NCBI RefSeq assembly: GCF_003594875.1 | Contig: NZ_QZEY01000024.1 | Span: 56,910-120,909 of the forward strand | Direction of reading: 5' to 3' | DNA: 64,000 nt | DNA from: Bailinhaonella thermotolerans | GTDB lineage: Bacteria; Actinomycetota; Actinomycetes; Streptosporangiales; Streptosporangiaceae | Shown: in pieces, positions 1-7,274 of the stretch | Layout: every line of letters starts with the position of its first letter | How positions within the stretch are numbered: position 1 is the first letter of the stretch | Program-made: the position numbers and the translations under genes | Notes under the pieces: model-generated | Seen by the model: only the letters and a program-made list of their open reading frames with translations | Told to the model about the DNA's origin: nothing | The model's database searches: none

Positions 1-1
1 C

Positions 2-589
2 CTGACCGCCGTGAACTCGGTGCTGTCCGCGTTCACGCTGCCGATCGTCGTCAACCTCTCGCTCACGCACTTCATGGGCGACGGCGAGGACATCGGCCTG
101 CAGACCGGCAAGGTCGTCCAGGTCTTCGCGGTGGTCCTGGTCCCCGTCGCCATCGGCATGCTGCTGCGCCGCCTGCGCCCCGCCTTCGCCGAGAGCATGC
201 GCAAGCCGGTGCGGGCCGCCTCGGCGATCATCGTGATCGGCGTCATCGTGGCCGCGATCGTCCAGGAGCGCCACCAGGTCCTCGACGCCCTCGCCGACGT
301 CGGCCTGGTCGCCGCCGCCTTCAGCGTGATCAGCCTCCTGGCCGGCTACTGGATCCCCCGCCTCGCCCGCGTCGAGCGCCGCCAGGCCATCGCGTCGGCC
401 ATGGAGATCGGCATCCACAACAGCGCCCTGGCCATCACGATCGCGATCAGCCCCGCCCTCCTGGCCAACCCGCGCATGTCGATCGCGCCGGCCATCTACG
501 CGCTCCTCTCCTTCTTCATCACCGCCGCCTTCGGCTACCTCCTCTCCCGCGCCGCCGCCCGCCCCGGGTCCCCCCTCCCCGCCCCCTGA
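2..589 (+). CDS. Bile acid:sodium symporter family protein, 3' part only
   Basis: Only the C-terminal ~195 residues are in the window; the frame is open to the left edge, so the start lies upstream. The product has at least six hydrophobic segments with short basic loops. The motif EIGIHNSALAITIA followed by further membrane spans matches the conserved C-terminal half of the BASS (SBF) family, which couples sodium uptake to organic anions such as bile acids, pantoate or keto acids. Substrate cannot be inferred from this fragment. It ends in a Pro/Ala-rich tail. A 258-bp gap with GTACGG-type palindromes separates it from the next gene. Confidence 0.8.
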   Translation: MTAVNSVLSAFTLPIVVNLSLTHFMGDGEDIGLQTGKVVQVFAVVLVPVAIGMLLRRLRPAFAESMRKPVRAASAIIVIGVIVAAIVQERHQVLDALADVGLVAAAFSVISLLAGYWIPRLARVERRQAIASAMEIGIHNSALAITIAISPALLANPRMSIAPAIYALLSFFITAAFGYLLSRAAARPGSPLPAP

Positions 590-847
590 CCGGCCGCCCG
601 TACGGCTCGCGCGGGCGCCTGCCGTACGGGACCAGAGATCGGGGCGTGCGGCGGGAGGCGGATCGGGGCGAGGGGCCGGGTTTTTCAAGAGTCACATAAC
701 TCACCCTTAACCGGACCTTAATCGCGTTCCACCGCCTCGCGAGCGGCGGCAGTGTGAGTTCAGCGCCCAGTGGATCTTGACCGTCCCCCCCGGCGCGCAA
801 GACCGCTGGGCGCGACCGGACCGCGCTCGATCTCGAGGAGACGACCT

Positions 848-1981
848 ATGAACGTACGCCGGATGGCGCTGGTGACCGCTCTCGTCGGCGGCTCGTCCGT
901 CCTGATCACGGTCGCCACGGCCGGCGGCGCGTACGCCCACGGCTCGATGCAGAACCCGCCCAGCCGTTCCTGGCTCTGCTACCAGGACAGGCCGGAGAGC
1001 CCCTCGCTGGCCGCGTGCAAGGCGGCCGTCGCCACCGGTGGCAAGCAGGCGCTCTACGACTGGCACGAGGTCAACATCGCGAACGCCGCGGGACGGCACC
1101 GTTCGATCATCCCGGACGGCAGGCTGTGCAGCGCGGGGCGGGACAAGTACAAGGGCCTGGACCTGGCGCGCGCCGACTGGCCGGTGACCCGGCTGCCCGC
1201 CTCGGGCCGGCACACCTTCACCTTCCGCGCGACCGCCCCGCACAAGGGCTCGCTCGAGCTGTACGTCACGAAGGACGGCTACGACCCGGCCAAGCCGCTG
1301 AAGTGGTCGGACCTGGAGGCCGAGCCGTTCCACGTCGCCACGGAGCCGCGGCTCGCCAACGGCGCGTACGTCATGGAGGCGACGCTGCCGAAGGGCAAGC
1401 GCGGGCGGCACCTGATCTACACGATCTGGCAGCGCAGCGACAGCCCGGAGGCGTTCTACGCCTGCTCGGACGTGCGGTTCGGCGAGGGCGGCTCCACCGG
1501 CCCGACGGCCCCGCCCGCCCCGACCCCGACCCCGGCCCCCTCCCCCAGCGGCCCCGGCGGCGGCGGGAACGGCGGTGGCCACGACCACGGCGGCGGCCAC
1601 GGTGACCACGGCGGTGGCCACGGTGGTGGCGGGCACGGTGGTGGCGGGAACGGCGGCGGCCCGGGCGGGGGCAACGGCGGCAGCGGCGGCTCGACCGACG
1701 CGGCGGCGGTGCTGAGGAACATCACCGCCGGCGTGGGCGTCCAGCCGGCGAAGGCGCGCCGCGAGGGCCTGGTCACGGTGACGGCCGTCTGCGGCGGCTC
1801 CAAGGTCACCAAGGTCGTCTCCCCGGCCTTCGCCAAGCAGACGAACGCCGCCCCGGTCCCGACCACGGCGTGGTTCCCGCCGCTGATGGTGGGCGCCAAG
1901 ACCCGGGCCGGCAGGTATCCGGTGACCGTCCACTGCGCGAACGGAGGAGTGGCCCGCACCACACTCACCGTGACGGGCTGA
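848..1981 (+). CDS. Secreted lytic polysaccharide monooxygenase (AA10) with His/Gly-rich linker
   Basis: The 377-residue precursor has a signal peptide ending AYA at residue 30, so the mature protein begins at His31 (HGSMQNPPSR). An N-terminal histidine is required for the copper 'histidine brace' of AA10 enzymes; the second brace histidine is probably His132 in the TAPHKG motif. Such enzymes oxidatively cleave chitin or cellulose outside the cell. After the catalytic domain (about 31-213) come a Pro/Thr linker, a stretch of Gly, Asn and His with HDH and HGDH clusters (about 236-275), and a C-terminal domain of about 95 residues with two cysteines that I do not recognise. The ATG is preceded by GAGGAG (836-841). 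It is monocistronic, with a hairpin after the stop. Target (chitin or cellulose) is undecided. Confidence 0.9.
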   Translation: MNVRRMALVTALVGGSSVLITVATAGGAYAHGSMQNPPSRSWLCYQDRPESPSLAACKAAVATGGKQALYDWHEVNIANAAGRHRSIIPDGRLCSAGRDKYKGLDLARADWPVTRLPASGRHTFTFRATAPHKGSLELYVTKDGYDPAKPLKWSDLEAEPFHVATEPRLANGAYVMEATLPKGKRGRHLIYTIWQRSDSPEAFYACSDVRFGEGGSTGPTAPPAPTPTPAPSPSGPGGGGNGGGHDHGGGHGDHGGGHGGGGHGGGGNGGGPGGGNGGSGGSTDAAAVLRNITAGVGVQPAKARREGLVTVTAVCGGSKVTKVVSPAFAKQTNAAPVPTTAWFPPLMVGAKTRAGRYPVTVHCANGGVARTTLTVTG

Positions 1982-2011
1982 GCCCGGCGCGGCGACGGGA
2001 TCCGGTGACGA

Positions 2012-2053
2012 GAACGGCCCCGCGCCTCCTCCGGGGAGGGCGCGGGGCCGTTC
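2012..2053 (+). terminator. Hairpin terminator after the LPMO gene
   Basis: A perfect 15-bp inverted repeat (arms 2012-2026 and 2039-2053, 12-nt loop) begins 31 bp after the LPMO stop, between convergent genes. There is no long T run, which is common for actinomycete terminators. Confidence 0.75.
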
Positions 2054-2074
2054 CGCGTTCGTGGTCGTCCGTGG

Positions 2075-2242
2075 TCAGGGGTGGTGGGCGGCGCGCTTGA
2101 CGAGGTGCACGGCGGGGACCGGGGCCGGGCCTGCCGGGGAGTCGTCCGACACCGTGCCGACGGCGATCGCCACCGCGACCAGCCCGGCCGCCATGATCCC
2201 GGCGATCGCCTTGAGGATCATCGCGCAGGTCCGCTTCCGCAT
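2075..2242 (-). CDS. Small single-pass membrane protein, unknown function
   Basis: From the ATG at 2242 the product has 55 residues: a basic start (MRKRTC), one hydrophobic span of about 20 residues (IAGIMAAGLVAVAIAVG), and a Pro/Ala/His-rich tail. In-frame GTG at 2284 would add 14 residues; neither start has a strong Shine-Dalgarno sequence. It is convergent with the LPMO gene, and an AT-rich stretch upstream (about 2300-2350) could hold its promoter. I do not recognise a family. The hydrophobic segment followed by a short outer tail suggests a membrane-anchored or secreted peptide. Codon use is GC3-rich like real genes. Confidence 0.45.
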   Translation of the reverse strand: MRKRTCAMILKAIAGIMAAGLVAVAIAVGTVSDDSPAGPAPVPAVHLVKRAAHHP

Positions 2243-2395
2243 GGTCTCGTGTGTGTTCCGTTCCGTCCGGGGCGGGCGGCGCACGTAAAGCCCCCACCCT
2301 CGCTTCGTACACTATAGACAATAAGTAGGTAAAGCCCCAAAACTAGATAAAACGCCATCACGAGCCCGGCGGCGCGCGACCCGGCGATCGAATAT

Positions 2396-2420
2396 GGTCG
2401 GTTCCGATCACCGATCGGGA
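2396..2420. promoter_or_regulatory. Candidate DeoR operator in the regulator's own promoter
   Basis: Positions 2396-2409, read on the minus strand, give GATCGGAACCGACC. This matches 12 of 14 bases of GATCAGAACCGATC upstream of galT (4343-4356). The site also contains TCGGT and ACCGA half-sites as an inverted repeat (about 2398-2414) and lies just upstream of the DeoR start, suiting autoregulation. Confidence 0.45.
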
Positions 2421-2431
2421 GGACGCGGACC

Positions 2432-3229
2432 ATGAGCGACCACGACGCCGGCCGCCGCCCGGGATTCGCCGCCGAACGCCGCGAGCGCATCCTGCGCCTG
2501 CTGCGCGCGAACGGGTCGATGTCGCTGCGCGAGCTGGCGTCCGCCGTGCACGCGTCCGAGGTCACGGTGCGCCGCGACCTGCGCGCGCTGGCCGCCGACG
2601 GGCTCCTGGACCGCCGCCACGGCGGGGCGATGCTGCCGGGCGGGCTCACCCGGGAGGCCCCCTACCGGGAGAAGACCGGGGTCGCCACGGCCGAGAAGGC
2701 GGCCATCGCCGAGTACGCCGCCGGGCTGGTCGAGGACGGCGACGCGATCGTCCTCGGCGGCGGCACGACCACGCACGAGCTGGCCCGCCGCCTCACCGGC
2801 CGCCGGGACCTCACGGTCGTGACGAACTCGCTCCTGGTCGCCGAGGCCCTGGCGGACGCCCCCGGCGCCGAGGTGGTGATGACCGGCGGCGCGCTGCGCG
2901 GCCCCATCCGCGCCCTCGTGGGCGGCGCGGCCGAGCGGTCCCTCGCCGGGACGCACGTCCGGCGGGCCTTCGTGTCGGGGAACGGCGTGAGCGCGGCCCG
3001 CGGCCTGTCCACGCCGAACATGGCGGTCGCGGGGGTGGACCGCGCGATGGCCGAGGCGGCGGCCGAGGTGATCGCGCTGGCCGACCACACCAAGGTCGGG
3101 GCCGACACCATGTTCCAGACCGTGCCGCCGGATCGGGTGTCCCTGCTGGTCACCGACGCCGCCGCGCCCCCGGCGGAGCTCGCGGCCCTGCGCGCCGCCG
3201 GGGTGCGGGTCCACGTCGTGACCCCCTGA
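2432..3229 (+). CDS. DeoR/GlpR-family transcriptional regulator
   Basis: A 265-residue repressor. The N-terminal winged helix-turn-helix (about 9-60) reads RRERILRLLRANGSMSLREL and then SEVTVRRDLRAL, the classic DeoR pattern. The C-terminal sugar-phosphate sensor domain has the expected LGGGTTTHELARRL, VVTNSL and ADHTKVG motifs. DeoR proteins usually respond to phosphorylated sugars. The start is ATG with GGGAGGAC (2418-2425) upstream. It is convergent with galT, and both promoters share an operator-like sequence, so galactose metabolism is the likely target; this link is inferred from sequence only. Confidence 0.88.
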   Translation: MSDHDAGRRPGFAAERRERILRLLRANGSMSLRELASAVHASEVTVRRDLRALAADGLLDRRHGGAMLPGGLTREAPYREKTGVATAEKAAIAEYAAGLVEDGDAIVLGGGTTTHELARRLTGRRDLTVVTNSLLVAEALADAPGAEVVMTGGALRGPIRALVGGAAERSLAGTHVRRAFVSGNGVSAARGLSTPNMAVAGVDRAMAEAAAEVIALADHTKVGADTMFQTVPPDRVSLLVTDAAAPPAELAALRAAGVRVHVVTP

Positions 3230-3280
3230 CCCGGCCGTCCGCGCCCGGCGCCGCCTCGACCCGCCGCCGTCCCCGGCCGG

Positions 3281-4336
3281 TCAGGCGGAGCGCAACCGCT
3301 CGGCGGCCTCCTCGGGCAGGACGTCGTTGATGAACGCGCCCGCGCCCGACTCCACCGAGGCCAGGTACTTCAGCTTGTCCTCGCTCCGCCGGACGGTGAA
3401 GACCTGGGCGTACATGTGGGCCGGGTCCGCCGGCGGGCTCTGGTGCCAGCAGGCCATGTACGCCGGGGGCCGCGCGAACAGCCGCTCGAACCGCCCGACC
3501 ACGTCCGCGTAGAGGCCCATCAGGGTCGCCCGCTCCTCCTCCCCGAGGTCGGGCAGTCCCGCCACGCACCGCCGGGGCGCGATGTGCGCCTCGTACGGCC
3601 AGCGGGCGGCCTCCGGGACGTACGCCACGAAGTCCCCCGCGGTCGCGATCACGCGCGGCCCCTCGGCCTCGCGCGCGACGATCGCGCACATCAGGCACTC
3701 GCCGTGCGCCTCCCGGTGCCGCCGCAGGTTGTCACGGACGGCGGCGGCGACGGGCGGCACGAACGGGAACGCGTAGATCTGCCCGTGCGGGTGCTGGAGC
3801 GTCGCGCCGATGTCGAGCCCGCGGTTCTCGAAGACGAAGACGTACTCCACGCCGGGCAGCGCGGACAGCTCGGCGGTCCGGTCGGCCCAGGCGCGGCCGA
3901 TCGTGGCCAGCCGCTCGGGGGGCAGGCTCGCCAGGGAGGTGTCGTGGTCGGCGCTGAAGCAGACCACCTCGCACCGGCCGCCGGCGGGCCCGCCGAGCGA
4001 GGGGAACCGGTTCTCGAAGCTCACGACGTGGTAGTCGGGGGCCGGGATCTCGGTGGCGTGCCCGGGGCGCGTCGGGCAGAGGGGGCAGTCCCCTGACGAC
4101 GGCTGGAACGTCCGGTTCTGCCGCCGCGCGGCGATCATGATCTCCTGGCCGAGCAGCGGGTCCCACCGGCGCAGCGTGCCCGCCTCGAACGCGGGCAGGT
4201 CGCGCCCGTCCACGCCGTCCCTGACGTGCCCGGGACCGTCGTCGAAGTAGATGATCTCGCGCCCGTCCGCGAGCTTGCCCGATGTCCTGTACGCGGCCCG
4301 CACGCCCGTCCGCCCTTCACCGTCCGACTGTCGCAC
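3281..4336 (-). CDS. galT: Galactose-1-phosphate uridylyltransferase
   Basis: The 351-residue product catalyses UDP-glucose + galactose-1-P to glucose-1-P + UDP-galactose in the cytoplasmic Leloir pathway. The active-site motif HPHGQ is at residues 182-186, with His184 as the uridylylated nucleophile. A CPLC pair at 84-87 fits the structural metal site. Length is normal for the family. The start is GTG at 4336; the ATG ending at 4340 is out of frame. No galK or galE is adjacent, so the rest of the pathway must lie elsewhere. The start-proximal DNA carries the putative DeoR operator. Confidence 0.93.
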   Translation of the reverse strand: MRQSDGEGRTGVRAAYRTSGKLADGREIIYFDDGPGHVRDGVDGRDLPAFEAGTLRRWDPLLGQEIMIAARRQNRTFQPSSGDCPLCPTRPGHATEIPAPDYHVVSFENRFPSLGGPAGGRCEVVCFSADHDTSLASLPPERLATIGRAWADRTAELSALPGVEYVFVFENRGLDIGATLQHPHGQIYAFPFVPPVAAAVRDNLRRHREAHGECLMCAIVAREAEGPRVIATAGDFVAYVPEAARWPYEAHIAPRRCVAGLPDLGEEERATLMGLYADVVGRFERLFARPPAYMACWHQSPPADPAHMYAQVFTVRRSEDKLKYLASVESGAGAFINDVLPEEAAERLRSA

Positions 4337-4342
4337 CCATTA

Positions 4343-4366
4343 GATCAGAACCGATCGATTTCGGTC
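4343..4366. promoter_or_regulatory. Candidate DeoR operator upstream of galT
   Basis: The sequence GATCAGAACCGATC (4343-4356) matches the site at the DeoR promoter in 12 of 14 positions. It runs into an inverted repeat ACCGA-n6-TCGGT (about 4350-4365). It lies 7 bp upstream of the galT GTG, so binding would block transcription or early elongation. Confidence 0.45.
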
Positions 4367-4471
4367 CACATCGATCAGGCCGCGCCCCGGGCCTTGCCAG
4401 GCCCGGCGAGGGCGGGGATGGTCGGCTGAGCGGCCGGGCTCCGGCCGCGCACCCGTCCCCCGGGAGGTCTG

Positions 4472-4546
4472 ATGTCGAAGAAGACCAGCAAGCGGCGGCA
4501 GCGGAAGAAGCGCAAGGCCAACCACGGCAAGCGGCCCAACGGGTAG
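4472..4546 (+). CDS. 50S ribosomal protein bL37 (24 residues)
   Basis: A 24-codon gene beginning MSKKTSKRRQRKKRK and ending KANHGKRPNG. The C-terminal KANHGKRPN motif and 24-residue length match bL37, the small basic actinobacterial 50S protein first seen in mycobacterial ribosome structures. Twelve of 24 residues are Lys or Arg, as expected for an rRNA-binding peptide. A strong GGGAGGT (4462-4468) precedes the ATG at good spacing. It is convergent with rho, with only 60 bp between the stops. Being so short, it is easily missed by gene callers. Confidence 0.85.
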   Translation: MSKKTSKRRQRKKRKANHGKRPNG

Positions 4547-4606
4547 CGGCCCGGCGGGTGGCCGCGGCCCCGGCGGCGGCGTGGCCTCACACAGGCCGGC
4601 GCGGCC

Positions 4607-5893
4607 TCACAGGCCGGCGCGGGCCTTCAGCAGGAACTCGGCGTTCGAGCCGGTCTCCTTCATGCCCGCGAGCAGGCGCTCCATGGCCTGCTGGGGGTCG
4701 AGCGGGCTGAGCGCGCGGCGCAGGCCCCACACGATGGAGAGTTCCTCCTGGGTGAGCAGGAGCTCTTCGCGGCGGGTGCCGGAGGCGGTCACGTCCACGG
4801 CGGGGAAGACGCGCTTGTCGGCCAGGGCGCGGTTGAGCAGCAGCTCCATGTTGCCGGTGCCCTTCAGCTCCTCGAAGATCACCTCGTCCATCCGGGAGCC
4901 GGTCTCGACGAGGGCGGTCGCGAGGATGGTCAGCGAGCCCGCCTCCTCGGTGTTGCGCGCGGCCCCGAGCAGGGCCTTGGGCGGGTGCAGCGCGGTGGAG
5001 TCGAGGCCGCCGGACATGATGCGGCCGTTGCCCTTGGTGGAGTTGTTGTAGGCGCGGGCGAGCCGGGTGAGGGAGTCCAGGAGCACGACCACGTCGTGTC
5101 CCTGCTCGACCAGCCGCTTGGCCCGCTCGATCGCCAGCTCGGCGACCGCGGTGTGCTCCTCGGGTCGGTGGTCGAACGTGGAGTGGATCACCTCGCCGCG
5201 CACCGCCCGGCTGATCTCGGTGACCTCCTCGGGCCGCTCGTCCACGAGCAGCACCATCAGGTGGGCGTCCGGGTGGTTGGCGGCCACGGCGGCGGCGATG
5301 GCCTGCAGGACCATGGTCTTGCCGGCCTTGGGCGGAGCCACGATCAGCCCGCGCTGCCCCTTGCCGATCGGCGCGACCAGGTCGATGATCCGGCCGGCGA
5401 GGTCGCCGGGGCCGGTCTCCAGCCGCAGCGGCCGGTTCGGGTAGAGCGCCGTGAGCCGCGCGAACTCCGGCCGGGCGCGGGCGTCCTCGGGGGCGAGCCC
5501 GTTGACGGTGTCCACGCGGGCGAGCCGGTTCTTGCCGCGCTCCGCGCGCGCCGCCCCCGCGACCACGTCGCCGCGGCGCAGGCCGTACCGGTCGATGTCG
5601 CGCTGGCCGACGAGCACGTCGTCGGAGCCGGGCTTGTAGCCCGAGACGCGGAGGAACGCGCTGCCGCCGCGCACGTCCAGCAGCCCGGTCACGGGCGTGG
5701 CGGGCGCCTCGTCGGCGTTCTCGCGCTGGCGGGGTACGGCGTGCGCCCGGTTCGTCCGCGCGGTGGTCCGGGCGGATCCCCCGGTGGAGGCGGCGCGGGC
5801 GGAAGCGCGGGTCCTGGCGGGCCTGGTGGAGCCCGAGGAGGTGCTGGAACCGGTGGAACCGGAGATGGTGGAAGTGGATTCGGTGATCGTCAT
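4607..5893 (-). CDS. rho: Transcription termination factor Rho, short form
   Basis: A 428-residue Rho ATPase/RNA helicase that terminates untranslated transcripts. The N-terminal 60 residues are Ser/Thr/Ala-rich and disordered. A cold-shock-like RNA-binding domain spans about 67-130, and the RecA-like motor has Walker A PPKAGKT (187-193), the Walker B strand VVVLLDSLTR and the Q/R-loop region around KGNGRIMSGG. The usual RNP segment GFGFLR reads GGSAFLR, losing an aromatic. Actinomycete Rho is normally 600-700 residues with a long Arg-rich insert, which is missing here, so this may be a second copy. ATG at 5893 has AAAGG upstream; upstream in-frame codons back to 6211 are not Rho-like. Confidence 0.9.
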   Translation of the reverse strand: MTITESTSTISGSTGSSTSSGSTRPARTRASARAASTGGSARTTARTNRAHAVPRQRENADEAPATPVTGLLDVRGGSAFLRVSGYKPGSDDVLVGQRDIDRYGLRRGDVVAGAARAERGKNRLARVDTVNGLAPEDARARPEFARLTALYPNRPLRLETGPGDLAGRIIDLVAPIGKGQRGLIVAPPKAGKTMVLQAIAAAVAANHPDAHLMVLLVDERPEEVTEISRAVRGEVIHSTFDHRPEEHTAVAELAIERAKRLVEQGHDVVVLLDSLTRLARAYNNSTKGNGRIMSGGLDSTALHPPKALLGAARNTEEAGSLTILATALVETGSRMDEVIFEELKGTGNMELLLNRALADKRVFPAVDVTASGTRREELLLTQEELSIVWGLRRALSPLDPQQAMERLLAGMKETGSNAEFLLKARAGL

Positions 5894-6263
5894 GTGATGG
5901 CCTTTCGCCGGGTGGATGCCGCGGTCCGCGGGGCCGGGCTCGGGAGCCGGGCGGGCGTCCGGGGCACGGCGGGCGCCGGACGGGCGGGACGCCGTACCGC
6001 TGCCCGTGACCTGGGCTGATCGCCGAGGCGGGGCGGGACGCCGGAGGCGGGACGGTCGCGGGGCCCGGAGGTCTCGTCCCCGATGAGAACCGCGTGGATC
6101 GCGGAGGGGCGGTGGCCGGGCGGGCGACGGTGTGCCGCGCTGCGGAGGTGATGCGGCGGAACTGGGTGATGCGGATGAAGCGAGAGCGGCCAGAGAGGCA
6201 TGGGCGTCCAAGGCCCGGAATGCCAGCCACTATCACCATAGCAGATGGGTAATTCTCCCGGAA
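5894..6263 (-). promoter_or_regulatory. Probable rho promoter and long 5' leader
   Basis: On the minus strand TTCCGG (6258-6263) and TATGGT (6235-6240) are separated by exactly 17 bp and resemble a vegetative promoter. Transcription from it would give a leader of roughly 335 nt before the rho ATG. Long leaders are common for rho genes, which are often autoregulated by attenuation. No recognisable leader peptide was found. Confidence 0.4.
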
Positions 6264-6293
6264 GGGACCGCCCTCCGGTGTTCTGATGGCGTC

Positions 6294-7214
6294 ATGCGGA
6301 ACCGGCGGGCGTTCGGGATGCTGGCGGTGATCGTCCTCCTGGGCCAGGCGGCCGTGAACTGCGGCTCCCCGGCCCCGATGACGGCGGGCGCGACCCCGCA
6401 CGGCTCCCCGTGCGCCACCGCCCCGCCGCACCCCTCCCCGAGCGTCCCGAGCGTCCCGGGCACACCCGGCACACCGGATACGCCGGGCACGCCGGGCACG
6501 CCGGGCACGCCGGGAGCGTCCGGGACTCCCCCGGCGAGCGGGCCGGCCCCGGGGCCCACGGGCGAGCCGGAGGGGACCGGCCGGTGGGGGCGGCCGGTGG
6601 TCGAGGACGGGTTCGAGCGGCTCGACCGGCGCGTCTGGGGCGTGTACGACGACCCCGGCGGGGAGTACCCCCGCGTGCCCGAGGCCGTGCGCGTGAGCGA
6701 CGGGGCGCTGCGCCTTTCCGGCGGCTTCTACGGCGGGGCCGACATGTCGGGCGGCGTGGGGATGGAGCACGCCCAGAAGTACGGCCGCTGGGTGGTGCGG
6801 CTGCGCGTGGACCGCGGGGCGGGATACTCCGCGGTGGCGCTGCTGTGGCCGGAGGACGAGCGGGAGCCGCACGAGGAGGTGGACTTCGTCGAGACCGCCG
6901 ACCCGCGGCGGCAGGTCGTCCCGCAGTTCATCCACCGGGGCGGGGGCCGCGCCGACAACCGGATGCGCGCCGACTTCACCACGTGGCGGGTGGTCGCGGT
7001 GGACTGGCTGCCGGACCGGATGACGTTCTGGCTGGACGGGCGCGTGGTCTGGGACTACCGGGGCGAGCTGATCCCGCGCAACGGGCCGATGTCGCTGGCG
7101 CTCCAGCTCGACAAGGTCTGCGACCGGTGGGCCCCGTGCCGCGACGAGCACACGCCCCCGTTCGTCACGATGCACGTGGATTGGGTGAAGGTGTACCGCG
7201 CGCCACGCGGGTAA
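6294..7214 (+). CDS. Secreted GH16-type glycoside hydrolase
   Basis: A 306-residue exported protein. It starts with a basic, hydrophobic signal segment ending near AAVNC; the cysteine could be lipidated although Asn before it is unusual. A Gly-Thr-Pro repeat linker (about 45-85) leads to a beta-jelly-roll domain. EVDFVE fits the GH16 catalytic signature E-x-D-x-x-E (nucleophile and acid/base glutamates), with conserved Trp-rich strands on either side (YGRWVVRLR, TTWRVVAVDWLPD). GH16 enzymes cleave beta-1,3/1,4-glucans, laminarin, agar or related polymers; the substrate here is unknown. ATG at 6294 lacks a strong ribosome site. It is divergent from rho. Confidence 0.8.
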   Translation: MRNRRAFGMLAVIVLLGQAAVNCGSPAPMTAGATPHGSPCATAPPHPSPSVPSVPGTPGTPDTPGTPGTPGTPGASGTPPASGPAPGPTGEPEGTGRWGRPVVEDGFERLDRRVWGVYDDPGGEYPRVPEAVRVSDGALRLSGGFYGGADMSGGVGMEHAQKYGRWVVRLRVDRGAGYSAVALLWPEDEREPHEEVDFVETADPRRQVVPQFIHRGGGRADNRMRADFTTWRVVAVDWLPDRMTFWLDGRVVWDYRGELIPRNGPMSLALQLDKVCDRWAPCRDEHTPPFVTMHVDWVKVYRAPRG

Positions 7215-7223
7215 CTGGCTTCT

Positions 7224-7256
7224 GATGAAATAACCCCCAAACGCTTCTATTTCATC
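7224..7256. promoter_or_regulatory. 9-bp inverted repeat before the MFS gene
   Basis: GATGAAATA (7224-7232) and TATTTCATC (7248-7256) form a perfect inverted repeat with a 15-bp spacer. It lies in the 60-bp gap between the hydrolase stop and the MFS start. The AT-rich arms suit a repressor operator better than a terminator in this GC-rich genome. Confidence 0.4.
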
Positions 7257-7274
7257 CCAATCGGGGGCACAGCC

